From Hypomesus transpacificus (lineage: Eukaryota; Chordata; Actinopteri; Osmeriformes; Osmeridae): DNA of 64,000 nucleotides. Positions 10,648-22,649 of the stretch are shown one piece after another (the first letter of the stretch is position 1; each line of letters begins with the position of its first letter). The notes under the pieces are model-generated. The model did no database searches. It saw only the letters and a program-made list of their open reading frames with translations, and was not told the origin of the DNA. Position numbers and translations under genes: made by a program. The stretch spans positions 344,515 to 408,514 of the forward strand of contig NW_025813728.1 in the NCBI RefSeq assembly GCF_021917145.1, given 5' to 3'.

Positions 10648-11738
10648 CTAGTCAGCACTGAGGAGGAAGCCACTGAAAGTGGTATGACCAAAGTCATCCC
10701 CCCAAACGTGAGTTTGAGAGCGCATGATCACATAGACCGGGTCCCCCTCGTTCAGCTCCAGGGTCACTGCGTTGCCCCCGTTGTCGGCCTTATCCTCAGC
10801 TTTGTGATCCGACGTGGTGACGATTCGTTTTCCATTCTTGAGCAGTAATAACACTACTCCCTCTTCGCCTCCTGCATGATAGAAGTAGCAGAAATAGTAC
10901 ACCCCTTTCATTGGGGCGGTAAAGACTCCTGTGGAGAGAGAGAGAGTTTTTTGTGGTAATCTGTACAGTCCATTTAAAAGGTTAAATATGAGGTTGTCTC
11001 GATCTGAAACCCTTCTGCTGTTCCTACTAGTCTAAAACTGATTTCTTTCAAAGCTGGTTCGTAAATTGTTCAGTTTTTTCCTACTATTTTGTTTACTTAG
11101 GGAAAAAGTGAACAATTGTGTAGATATAATTAGATCAAATGTACCTGTATTTGAATTGTAGGCATTGCCAATGTTAGTGATGACGGTTTTGTAAATCATT
11201 GTGGTGTCAACATTGAAAGGACCAATTGTTCCAGTTCCTCCTGCTGCAGCAGAGAAGATGACCTGTGTTCTCTCTGTGTAAAACAAAACCACATCATTAC
11301 ATTTACATATTTAGCAGACACTCTTATCCAGAGCGACTTACATTAAGTACAGGGACAGTCTCCCCTGAGGCAAGTAGGGTGAAGTGCCTAGCCCAAGGAC
11401 ACAACGTCATTTGGCGCAGCCAAGAATCGAACCGGCAACCTTCTGATTAATAGCCAGAGTCCCTAACCGCTCAGCCATCTGACTCCCCGTCATCATTACA
11501 ATCATTACAATTAGCTTGTGTTGTCGAGAAACAATAACGTTTCCTTGAAATTATCCCTTTTACCTTTCTTTCGGAGATGATCAACTTGGCTTTCTAGAAG
11601 TTTCAGCCTGTCTTCCAAGGTTGAGGAGGGAAGCTGTGTCGACTCTTGGTCTTCCTGAGCAGCAGACAGACCACAGAACAGCAACACCAGCAAACAGGAC
11701 AAGTTCTTCATCTTCAGCACGATTCTGTTGGCTATCAA
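10648..11738 (-). CDS. Secreted C1q-domain protein (C1q-like)
   Basis: Three exons on the - strand, 11564-11738, 11145-11273 and 10648-10928, join in phase 1 to 194 residues (185 from the second Met, which starts the signal peptide MKNLSCLLVLLFCG). After the signal comes a short charged, Leu-spaced stretch with no collagen repeats. A full C1q domain follows: VIFSA near its start, the IGPFNVDTTMIY region, then NTGVFTAPMKGVYYFCYF, and the closing FGHTTFSGFLLS. Such short C1q proteins trimerise and are secreted; immune or synaptic roles occur in the family, and none can be assigned here. Intron 1 holds a SINE (11301-11490). A TATA-like TTTATAAAATG lies about 35 bp upstream of 11738. Confidence 0.88.
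11301..11490 (-). repeat. tRNA-Leu-type SINE in C1q intron 1
   Basis: A full-length copy flanked by a direct repeat CATCATTAC (11292-11300 and 11491-11499) that marks its insertion. Head, body and LINE-like tail are as at 60113-60316. The identical insertion is in copy 1 (1-180), so it predates the segmental duplication. Confidence 0.88.
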
Positions 11739-14700
11739 ACACCTTCAATGGTTCCCCGAGAAGAAGTCTCTCATTTTATAAAGCAACTGGCAGTTTTTTT
11801 TTGTAAATTTCTGGGATTTAGTCCAGGCATATAACTTATTGACAGAGCAGCATACATTCTCTACCAGTGTTTCTGTCATTTACGGGAAATACCTAGCAAA
11901 AACATGTGTTAACCCTGAACATACAGATCACCGTCTGCAACCAGAGTTGATTGACCGAGTGTCTACACTTCAGGTTAAAGACATTTTTCTGTCCAATAAA
12001 TCAACTGATGAACAGCAATAGTTGAAGTTAATATCCACTAACTAGACATGGGACCCAATAAACAATAAAACATTGATTGTTCTATACCACATGAAAATAA
12101 GTAACAGCAATAGATTTATTCAGTAATAATTATTGAAACATTACTTGGCACTGGGCATTCAAACATTGACAGAGCAGCATACTGTCTGGTTATGCCAGTT
12201 TAGCAGTCATTTCCCTCAAATGCTTGGCACAAATCATGTTGATCCTGAACTGACTGGTAAGACAATGAATCAACACAGCGTGTCCACACTGCAGGTTCAT
12301 GTGGTCATTTATGCGATAAATGAACTGACAAAGAGAAGTTAATACCCACTTGCTAGACATGGCTAAACCCAATCAACAATAAAATATAGCTTGTTCTATA
12401 CCACAAGAAGAAAAGTAATAATAGTGGATATAAAAACTGAAAACAAACAAACACAAAACAAAAGACTACACTAATATTGTTTTCTTGCAAAACAATTACA
12501 ATACTTAATAATAATAACTACTGATATAATTCATTACATTAGTCATCAGTAGGCTATAATATTGAAAACCATTTAAAAATAGCAGTTGATCGAGGCTTTG
12601 GCTGTGCTCCAGATGTGGAAACTGTTCTGCCTGAAGTGCAACACAGCAGGGGTTTGAAAGTTGTATCGGTTAATTAGCACTAGAGGGCAGTAATGTACAT
12701 CACTGACCAGTGACCATCCTGTGTGCTTGTACATGATGATGGCTCGTTATGCTCATATCAGTTACAATGGGAAGTTCTGAAATTGTTCTTGCCCAGTGCC
12801 AAGTAATGTTTTAATAAATATTGTTGATCCTGAACTCTATTGACTGGTAAGACAATCAACACAGTGTATCCACACTGCAGGTTTTAGTGGTAATTTATGC
12901 GATAAATGAACTGACAAAGAGAAGTTACGGTAATATCCACTGAATACAGGAGAGTATAAACCATAAGCTATTAAAGTGGTTAACTTGTGTACAGTAAATG
13001 CATTGTTTGCTGGTTTATTTTGCTACTTCTCAGTACACCACATTAAGTACACCCCTAAGTACTGTAAGACTTTGAATACTTAAAGTGCAAATCAACACCT
13101 CACCACTCTAGTGGGTTTGTTTCTGTTAAAATTTAAAACCGTATAAGAGGGTAAAAACATACCAGGCAAACATTGGTATGATGTAATAAAATTGCTATTT
13201 CGTGCATTAAATTAATAGTGTGTATATGATCAGGGATTAATAATAATCAATTGTATTGGTGTCACCGAGTGGCCCCCAAATCATTTCTGCTTCAGGCCCC
13301 ATAAAGGGTTAGAGCCGGCCCTGGCTTCAGCCATGTCCCGAAAAAGACACGGAAACACAAATTGTCCCAACCAAAAACTGCAGAGTGAAACATAACGTTG
13401 ATAGTACATAAAGCTCAAAAAACTGTGTTTGCACTTAAATTAATGCCATTTTCTTTTATTTGGCTTCAACTTTTGATGTCTTTACCCACGCTGAAATCCA
13501 ACCTACTCCCTTGGGTCTCATTGGCAATCATTAATTGTTGTGATCTTTCCACAGAAGTGTCCTTGGCTCGTTGGCAAACACGACACATGCTGGGACACCA
13601 TGAGATACCTGCCCTTTAACTCTTTGTAGGCAGTGGCATGACCATTTAAAGCCCTGGCAACAGCAGCATAGGTGAATTTTATACCATGGTCTGGGTGAAA
13701 ACTCGATTCTGATTGGCTGCAGGTGAATGATAAGAGGTTGGTATAGCCAGTGGGTAGAGAATTTGGTTTTGAGCATTTGACTGCAGATCTAGAGGTTGCT
13801 GTTCAAATCCCCCCTTGCATGTCACTTTGGATTGAAGGGTTTGCTTAGTGAGAACATAATTATCATTATATGATACTGAAATAGTATTTTGACATTAACA
13901 CAGAAAGTGCTTAAAAGTCATCTAAACACATAAATAACCAGTGTAGTTATTGACATTGATTTGAATGGTCCTGCCTTAGAAAAGTTGGCCAAAGCCAGAT
14001 ATTTATGAATATTTGTTCTATGGTGTAAAAAAAACCTAACATCTGGAAATTGTTATCTTTTTCCTGTACTTTATCAGCATTTGGTGCTATATGGGGCAAA
14101 TGTCCTCCTTGGGCTTGTGTGAAACTGATAAAAAATGACACACATCAATGACTTCTCCCCTGAGAACTTCAGTTAAGTGACCAGATCCTCTCTTCTCAGT
14201 ATAGCTGAACACCAAACCATGAAGATCAACTGTTTATTTCTTCTAATTGTCCTCCTCGCTCCTCTTTCTCAAGGAGAAGTGACTTCTTTCAGTAAGTGCA
14301 AGCAGTTCTTTGTCAACGGAGTTGCTCCTACAATACTTGTGGACTTAAAAAACAACAACCGGTACCAGCAAATATGTCAGTGTCTCCTGGACCAGAACGA
14401 CAGACCTGTTTACTACTATGCTACGCTGTACGATACCGCAAACAAGATTCCGGTGTATTCTGCCTATGAGTTTCAGCACAAAGACGTTGATCGGACGGAC
14501 AAGTGGTACGTCGAACCCCAGGTACTCTTACTCAGTCATCTCTCCAAAACAGTTCTTTAAGATGCAGATCGAGAGTGCATGTCAGAGAGTTTTACGTAAA
14601 GAAATGGACACAATTATGCTTTGTATGTGCAGTCTAGATATAACACAGGAGCTGTTAAGGGATAATGCATTAAATTGTTCAGCAATACCAATAGTATAGG

Positions 14701-15626
14701 TATATACCGTATGCGTACTAATTAAAATGGACCAATATCTACTAATATCTCTATTTACATGATCATATTATTCCAGGTGTCTGAGTACATTCCCTACATT
14801 TTCATTTACTACGTTATCTTTCTTCTTGTACTGCATTACCTGTATTTTCATAAACTACATTATCTACTTATTCATGCATGTCCAAGCAAGCGTTTGCAAA
14901 CCTCAGCCACCTCTCTGTAGCGTGAAACACAGTCTCGACACCCAATGATCCAATGAACTCTGTCCTTCCAAACACCCAATGATCCAATGAACTCTGTCCT
15001 TCCAAACACCCAATGATCAAATGACCTCTGTCTGTCCTGTACTTCCTGTAGCTGGACGGAGGTGTGCGCACATGCATGGGCGGCCTGAGCCACATTCCGT
15101 CCATAGACAGGGGTCGCCACCAGGCCGTGGGGAAGGACTACGACGGCTCAGGCTTCGACAAGGGCCACCTGTACCCGGTCCACCACACCTCCACCCAGGC
15201 CTCCATGTTGGCCACCTCCACCCTGACCAACGCTGCCCCCCAGGACCCGGGCTTCAACCGTGGCCAGTGGAGGAAGCATGAGGAGGGCCTGGCCCTTCAC
15301 CTGGGGGTCAGGTGCTCCCGGGCCCACGTTGTCACCGGGGTCGTGCCTGGGAACACACAGATTGGGAATGGTGTCAGAGTGGCACGGTTCTACTGGAGGG
15401 CCTACTGTTGCTTGGAGACCGGTGTTTCGCTCACCTCGGAGGGTTATTTCGGTCCCGACAACAACGGCCGGGTGGAGACGCTCACTGTGAGGGACCTGGA
15501 GACCAGGCTGACTGGGTATTATGGGATGCCGTTCTCTGTGTTTGGTGCGAAGTGTCGATGATTTCACAAGATCAGTAGAGAGGTCTAAGCTGACTCTCAA
15601 AAAAGTTGCTGACTAATAAAAACGGT
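11311..15626. repeat. Segmental duplication, copy 2 (partner 1-4316)
   Basis: This is the same order as copy 1: SINE, C1q exon 1, gene-poor stretch, tRNA-Cys SINE (13738-13820), ENDOD1-like gene C. The few differences are mostly single bases. Near 15626 the match degrades abruptly to the background level of the older cluster duplication. Confidence 0.95.
14219..15561 (+). CDS. ENDOD1-like secreted endonuclease (gene C)
   Basis: Exons 14219-14521 and 15052-15561 give 270 residues, almost the same as gene A. I see four amino-acid changes: Thr to Ile in the signal peptide, Gln to Lys in the FQHKDVD stretch of exon 1, and Arg to Pro and Gly to Ala in the C-terminal MPFSVFGAKC. All nuclease motifs of A are kept (FDKGHLYPV, STLTNAAPQ, VTGVVPG, GPDNNGR). 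Upstream and intron sequences are also duplicated, so regulation was probably copied with the gene. Confidence 0.88.
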
Positions 15627-16891
15627 TAAAATCTCTTGTGGTCTTCATTTTTCTCCCATCAATCAAATAAAATGTGTGCAGTAAAAGACTCCCACAGACT
15701 TAAAACTTATATTTATCAGATACATTATATATTTGTTATATTATCATTTAGAATGGAAAGCCCTAACCCTGTGTTTACATAAATACATTTAAACATAAAT
15801 AAAGACATACACATTGACATTCTTTAAGTCTGTACAGGCAAGCATTACAAGACAGAGGGAGAATGTATTTAAGTATAAAACATGAACAAGCGAGCTGTAC
15901 TGATGACCAGACAGGTCTACTGGGTTCTGATCGATCATTTAAGAAGGATAGTCAAGAAGGTAGGAAGGCAAATCCTTGAAACAGACTCACATGTAAACCC
16001 ATCAGAGACACATACTTCCTTATCAGAACAGCGATATAGACCAGAGTCAGTGTGTCTAGACAGCCCTTGAGACACAAGTCTTTGTACGTTAAATGACAGA
16101 CAAGAGTTCTACTGTGTTTCTTATCCATTTTTACAGTGACTCCCAGGTAGTTAGGCAAATATCTCATGCCAGTTTCTAACTGGCAGTCACACATCGTAAA
16201 CACACCCATGCGCGCACACACTTATTCATGCACACTCTCACACCCTTGTACACACACAGCAGAAAGAGGGCGTGGCTCCAAATGGTTTACTTTACTTTAT
16301 AAGAAAAATATAAATATTTAAACTTGCCCATGTACATGAGTTTGAAAACTGTTCTCATTGTCAATAACATGCTAAAATTGAGTTGAAGAGGGTTACACTG
16401 CCTTTTTCACTGCAAATTTGTTGAGCACAGTGGGCCTTGTCACCTTATAGTGGGGAATATTTCATGTCAGTGAGACAGTCAAACTTATGTTGCCATTTCC
16501 TTGATTATTAGTGTTACTTGATTATTAGTGTTACTTGATTATTAGTGTACTATTAAGAGTCGCCATCCAATCAAACAAAACACAAGGTATTTTGCCACTT
16601 GAAGAGAAACTTAAAATAAATGAAAAGTTATAGAATAGTTGACCCCTATCATGGACACACATTGCTGACACACATGTAAGGGGTTAAATATTTGGCCAAA
16701 CAAACCGATTCCTCTAGGTTTATAAAGGAAGAGTGTATTAACATTAACCAAGAATGGTTAAATTGAGGTTAAATAAAATGTATATTTAATAACATTGCAA
16801 ATGAAGGAAATCAATTATAAGGTAAGCATGTTACAAAGTAAAGGTTTTAAATCTGACCTACTCTACCTTATTATTATAAATCAGAGAGAGC

Positions 16892-16980
<89 letters not shown>

Positions 16981-18027
16981 GTGAGCAGGGACAAGGAGTA
17001 GGACAAGCCAGAGCTGAGGAGAAGCCCTCAGGAGATCAATAATCTACAGAACAATGCTTCATAATTCCCTTCATACCCACGAACAGCCAAACAGACAACA
17101 TCTTGACCCTTACTTACGACTAGCAATGCTACAGCTAAGCTACACAATGAGGTGTGAGGGCCCTCAGGCAGAGACTCTGTCCAGCAACTTCAGATTTGAG
17201 CATATGAGAGGTGGAAGCAGGGTGACACCCAGCCTTACTCACATGCATACTCACACACAGCTATCGTAACAGACTCACATGATGATGCAACCCCATCAGA
17301 GACAGACACTTTCTGTTCTCCTGTGCTCTTATCTGTTGTTACGGTGACCATCAGGTAGTAAGGCAAATCTCTCAGGCCAGTGTCCAAATGCTTGTTTCAC
17401 ATTGTAGACACACACACACATATTTGTAGTTCTAAACATACAATTCTCTACACTTGGCACAGTCTTTATTGAGAAAATGTATTTATTGTGTCAACTAAGG
17501 AAACACGATCATCACAGTAGTGTTTTCCACTCATCGAGATGATTTTCACTTTCTTACAAACGATCATCCCATTGATGGTGTGTTTGTGTGTCTATGAGAA
17601 ATGTTCATTTACAGCCCAGTTTTAAGACAGTGTTTGCTTTTGCAAAACTGGAGTCGTGGAGTTTGGAGTTATGCGTTAGCTTTTTGGGATTTGTGTTAAG
17701 AATGTTGAGAATAACAACCATGCTTTTTAGAAAATGTGAGTAAGCAATTGAGACAAACATTTATCAGACTGCTTTAGTCCAAACATGTCCTACTGGATGG
17801 AGGTTCCCTTCGGACGACTCCAGGTTCGATTCCCACTCGAGGCCTATTGGTGCTCAGGTGGTCTATCACCCGGGGCCTTTCTGTGTGGAGTTTGCCTGTT
17901 CTCCCTGTGCTCACATGGATTCCTCCGCTAAGAACCCCAATGTAAGACCATGCAAAACAGATCACTCTCCTGTCCCTGGACAGGACATGGACAGGCGCTT
18001 GACCATGGCCCCAAATTGCACTTCAAT
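15627..18027. other. Intergenic stretch between genes C and D
   Basis: No gene is supported. It holds the conserved cluster intergenic block (about 15760-16270), a GA microsatellite at 16883-16980, and at about 17790-18020 a degraded fish SINE-like repeat (GTTCGATTCCCACTCGAGG, then GTGTGGAGTTTGCCTGTTCT). Confidence 0.5.
16883..16980 (+). repeat. GA microsatellite
   Basis: An almost pure AG dinucleotide run of about 95 bp. The open frame of alternating Arg and Glu across it is an artefact of the repeat. Confidence 0.9.
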
Positions 18028-18550
18028 GTCTACCCACTGCTCCTAGCTGGTACCTGCCTGCTGCTCCTAGCTGGTCTCTACCCACTGCTCCTAGCTGGTA
18101 CCTGCCTGCTGCTCCTAGCTGGTCTCTGCCCACTGCTCCTAGCTGGTCTCTGCCCACTGCTCCTAGCTGGTCTCTGTCCACTGCTCCTAGCTGGTCGCTG
18201 TCCACTGCTCCTAGCTGGTCTCTACCCACTGCTCGTAGCTGGTCTCTACCCACTGCTCCTAGCTGGTCTCTGCCCACTGCTCCTAGCTGGTCTCTACCCA
18301 CTGCTCCTAGCTGGTCTCTACCCACTGCTCCTAGCTGGTCTCTACCCACTGCTCCTAGCTGGTCTCTACCCACTGCTCCTAGCTGGTCTCTTTCCAATGC
18401 TCCTAGCTGGTCTCTACCCACTGCTCCTAGCTGGTCGCTGTCAACTGCTCCTAGCTGGTCTCTGTCCACTGCTCCTAGCTGGTCTCTGCCCACTGCTCCT
18501 AGCTGGTCTCTACCCACTGCTCCTAGCTGGTCTCTACCCACTGCTCCTAG
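18028..18550. repeat. 24-bp minisatellite, about 22 copies, upstream of gene D
   Basis: The unit CTGCTCCTAGCTGGTCTCT plus a short variable piece repeats with an exact 24-bp period. The period is a multiple of three, so it leaves long stop-free frames on both strands (LLLAGLYP on +, QLGAVGRD on -). No start context, splice signal or conserved use supports coding. It ends directly at the single TATA-bearing unit of the gene D promoter. Confidence 0.9.
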
Positions 18551-18590
18551 CAATATCTACATGTCTGCCCCGTATATAAGGAGAAAAAGA
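18551..18590 (+). promoter_or_regulatory. Core promoter of gene D (single TATA unit)
   Basis: CAATATCTACATGTCTGCC followed by CGTATATAAGGAG matches one of the 30-bp units in front of gene B, with the start codon about 70 bp on. The butyrophilin-derived DNA that precedes the units in gene B is replaced here by the minisatellite. Confidence 0.6.
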
Positions 18591-19618
18591 CAGTGAACAC
18601 AATATTGAGTTCTCGTTTCCTCTCAGCACAGCAGACTACAACCATGAAGATCCACTGTTTGTTTCTTCTGACTTTACTCATCCCTCTTCCTTCTCAAGGA
18701 CACGTGACTCCTTTCAGTACCTGCCTGCGGTTCTTCGTCAATGGAGCCCCCCCTACAATACTCAGAGACCAGAATAAACCAGACCGGTACCAGCAAATAT
18801 GTCAGTGTCTACTGGACCAGGCCGGCTCAACTGTTTACTTCTATGCTACGCTGTACGATACCAAAAACAAGATTCCGGTGTATTCTGCCTATTTGTTGGG
18901 GACTGGACGTGGAACTACTAATAGGAGGAACCCATGGTATTCCGAACCTGAGGTACTGTATTTTCAGTTGAATAGAACAGATCTAAAACACCTTGCACTC
19001 TCATTTCGCCAATACAGTTGACTAAAATGCCATTTGAGAGGTGATTTTCACAACAATGTTAATGTCTGAATGATCCTACACCTAGCTAGGGCTAGTACAA
19101 AAGTTTGGGGGTGTCTCATGCGATGATTGAATTCATACATTATTTATTTATTATATAAATAATAATGTTAAATTTACTTTTAGTTAGGTCCAGTCAGAGA
19201 GCACCATATAAACTATGTGGTATACTCATTCATGCACTACCACACAGGCGTTTGTAAACCTCAGTCAGCTAGGCATAACAATGTCAACACAGTGTGAAGC
19301 TCAATTTCCGAGCCAATCAACTCTGTCCTTTCCTAGCTGGATGGAGGTACCGGTTTGTGTATTAACGAGATGAAAACAGACACTAATAATCAGGCCATGA
19401 ACAATGACTACTATGAATCAACCTACGACAGAGGCCACCTGTACCCCGTTCAGCACACCTCGACCTATGAAGCTATGCTGGCCACCTCCACCCTGACCAA
19501 CGCAGACCCGCAGACCTGCCACTTCAACCGAGATGTATGGAGGGCACAAGAAACGAAAATTTGCAAACTGTATACACCTGGTAACCCAGTCTACATTGTC
19601 ACAGGGGTGGTGCCTGAT

Positions 19619-20950
19619 CAGCGGCGTAACAAGGACTTGGCAGGCCCGAGTGCAGATCTCACCAACGGGCCCCTTACCGACCTATCGTCAGGCGAAATTA
19701 TTGAGTTTTCAGTTTAGCAATGCGCAAGGAAATTTAGGCTACTCATGATGTACAATTAAGGGTAACGACTGCTCCTTCTATGTGAAGATAGATTACGGTT
19801 TTCAAAGATGAACGGCTCAGACTCGCGAGTCTCTGGCTCTAGATTATGCTTGCTACAACACGGAATGAGCATAATGGAACAGTCAGTCATGAGCCGACGT
19901 ATCTGAGACGTTTGAAATAGAGCACGGAGATGAGAAGAAAATCTGATCATTTACCGAGGCTTATCCGACGTTATGAATGACGTTTCGATCTGTCATGTGT
20001 GCTATCTGGGTACTAGTAAAAAAAAAACAGTCACTTCGATGGTGAATATTTGATTTTATGTTCGTTAGATATGCTAGTTTACATTTAGTCTATCTAGCTT
20101 TAGCTATTTTCCGACTACATCCTGCACATAGTTTACTATATCTAACCTGGCCGCTGCCTGGTAGCCTAGGCCTATATGTGCATTTTTATGACGTTTAATA
20201 GCCATGTCAACTGCATACACCAGACCGTAAACGTTATATAATTATTAGCCTACCCTGGTGGCTGAGTTTCACACTCATTGCTGTTGCCGGGCTGGGGGTC
20301 AGACGTAGCGTCCTCTTCAACACGCTTCGCCACAATCCAAATGAGCATAGTTTTGACAGCTTTGCCACCCTTACATCTTGCTCTTTTCGTTCCTGCCGCT
20401 TTCTGGAGCCACTATTATGTTAAAGGGCATGGCATGGGGTAGCCTAATTCGCTTCAAAACACTAATGCAACACAACTGTAGTATCCCAACAACAACTGTC
20501 TGTGGTATTCCAACAACTGGATGGGAACAATCGTGTGTGGGTGGGCGGGAATCTTTGACAACAATATTACCCAGACATCCTTGCTATTTTTCGAGGGCAA
20601 TATTACTTAATAAAAACGACATTTGTTTCATTCAGCAAAAGGCAAATTAGGAAAAATTAATTATTTGCTGTTGTTAACACTGACTGTTTTTAAAATGTTT
20701 ATTGGGCAGGTGATAGCTCATAATTCTGAATAACTGACACCATAATTGAGAAATGTTTGCGAATTGATAACACTGGATCATATGTGATCCTCAACTTGCG
20801 GTATTACAGCGGTGCAAGGGGCCCGGTCAGATTGCTTTAAGGGGCCCGGTCAGGTTGTCTCACTTTTACGATGAGATCGAGGACGGGCCCCCTTTCGCCA
20901 CGGGCCCTAGTGCAGCTGCACTCCTTGCACTCCCTATAGTTACGCCACTG
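19619..20950 (+). mobile_element. Non-autonomous hAT element, 1332 bp (copy 1)
   Basis: The ends are CAGCGGCGTAAC and GTTACGCCACTG. An exact 8-bp target duplication TGCCTGAT lies on both sides (19611-19618 and 20951-20958). Only short open frames occur inside, so no transposase. A second copy of exactly 1332 bp lies inverted at 40927-42258 with the same short frames. The length of target duplication and the CAGNGGCGTAAC end identify the hAT superfamily. Confidence 0.93.
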
Positions 20951-20970
20951 TGCCTGATTACATTGTTGCT

Positions 20971-21561
20971 CTGTCAGGCCAAATAGTGTCCTAGGGCCAA
21001 ATAGTGTCCTACCTGACGTCACAATGCCGTTCCGAAGCGAGGACGCGTCCGTCGCTATGCCGACCTTAAATTCCTGAGATTTCTATGCGTGCTAGCAGGA
21101 AACTGTCATGGTTGCTATACTGGTTACTAGGTAGGAAGTTTTGTATTTAGGCTTATTTAAACCAGTTTATTCTACTCTACTATATAAAGTTTTGACTCGT
21201 TTGATAGCTGGTGCTAGCTGGCTAGTTGTTTTCGTCAAAATAATTCACTTAGTTAGCATAAATTTTAACAGACCGGGAAGGCAACACGTATAGTATTCTA
21301 CCTGCGCGTGTTGCTGTCTTGGGAATGTCGAACAAGTCAAAACTTTAAATAGTAGAGTAGAATAAACTGGTTTAAATAAGCCTAAATACAAAACTTCCTA
21401 CCTAGTAACCAGTATTGCAACCATGACAGTTTCCTGCTAGCACGCGTAGATATCTCAGGAATTTAAGGTCGGCATAGCGACGGACGCGTCCTTGCTTCGG
21501 AACGGCATAGTGACGTCAGGTGGGACACTATTTGGCCCTAGGACACTATTTGGCCTGACAG
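20971..21561. mobile_element. Foldback element with about 225-bp inverted arms, 591 bp
   Basis: The arms (about 20971-21200 and 21335-21561) are inverted copies with few mismatches, beginning CTGTCAGGCCAAATAGTGTC on each side. The tip also has a direct repeat of GGCCAAATAGTGTCCTA. There is no transposase frame. The exon frame is restored if the element plus one copy of the flanking CT is removed, which suggests a 2-bp target duplication. The superfamily is unclear. Confidence 0.85.
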
Positions 21562-21779
21562 CTCCAATTAATAATAGGGTACGTGTGGCTAAGTACTACT
21601 GGAGTGTCTACTGCTGCTTGAAACCAGGTTGTACACCCAGGTCGCAGGGTTACTGGGGTCCTGACAACAATGGCCGGGTGGTGACGCTCACTGTGCCGCA
21701 GCTGGAGGTCTGGCTGACTGAGTATTATGGGATGCAGTTCTCTGTGTTTGGTGGGCAATGTTGATGATTTAACAAGTTC

Positions 21780-22645
21780 AGTAGAGAGGCTTAAGCATAC
21801 ACTCATATATTTTTGACTATTGTTATTACTCAACAATAAAATTAAAACAAAGTAAAAATCTTGGAACCAATTAAATGTCTGTTTAATACAAATGTATTTG
21901 GATAGTATTCCTGGTGGATAAAACATTTGAATAAAGAAGTCGTCTAAAATGAAAACCTGAACCCTGTGTTTATATTACTACATTTAAATGTAATCAAAGA
22001 CAAACATATGGAGACTGGCACTCTATCATAACCAAGTCTGTACAGCCACACAACACCACGTGATTTCGCCACGAGAGGGAGTCAGCCACCATGTATTGTA
22101 AGACACAATAAAAATGATTAAATATCAACTTCAGAAACCTTCCCATTTGCTGACAGAGTGAAAACGGAAGCATTTTTTTAAATCTTTAACATAGCACACT
22201 GTTTTACATACACGTCCTGCCAGTGTAAGGTAGGATATCAGCATTTTTATTTTGAAAAGTAGTACCATTAAGATTCTGAAATATTTAGTTCCTATTGGAA
22301 ATGTAGTTTAACTCCTTTGTGTAGATATGTTTAATTTAAACATTGACATTGAATGCACTTTGTTGGTTGTTTTAGTTTTTACAGTGAAACGAACAAGAAA
22401 GAATGAAACCTTGTAGCCAAAGCTGCTTCTATAACTGTAATGACATTATGTTACTTGTGGAGTAAATTCTTTCAGATTAATGCAGATTGTGAAGGCTGTA
22501 ACGTTTGTGGAAAAATAATACGGTAAACTTAAGTAAACAAAAGAAAATGTTTAACCAAAAGACGAAACGTCAGCCTAGATAGGATTGCGTTCGAATGTTC
22601 CATGGTCATAAAGACGCCTCTCGGTTAAATTTTTTCACTCAGGTG
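21780..22645. other. Intergenic stretch between gene D and the butyrophilin-like gene
   Basis: It holds the gene D AATAAA region and the conserved cluster intergenic block. From about 22070 it has the segment that also lies upstream of gene B (5450-6060). No exon is seen. Confidence 0.5.
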
Positions 22646-22649
22646 CATT

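Larger units (their letters stand above)
18644..21764 (+). pseudogene. ENDOD1-like endonuclease gene D, split by two transposons
   Basis: Exon 1 (18644-18952, 103 codons, signal peptide MKIHCLFLLTLLIPLPSQG) is intact. Exon 2 starts at 19337 and runs in frame through YDRGHLYPV, the only copy in the cluster with the canonical D-R-G-H, and STLTNADPQ to VTGVVPD at 19618. A hAT element then begins and the frame stops at 19717, giving about 229 residues without the C-terminal third. The rest of the exon resumes after the insertions: 20959-20970, then 21562-21764 with GPDNNGR and FSVFGGQC. The exon pieces fit the same frame, so the gene was intact before the insertions. Confidence 0.88.

Noticed and set aside
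17950-18579. 209-codon LLLAGLYP repeat frame
   Set aside because: It is open on both strands only because the minisatellite period is 24 bp. No splice or start evidence was seen.
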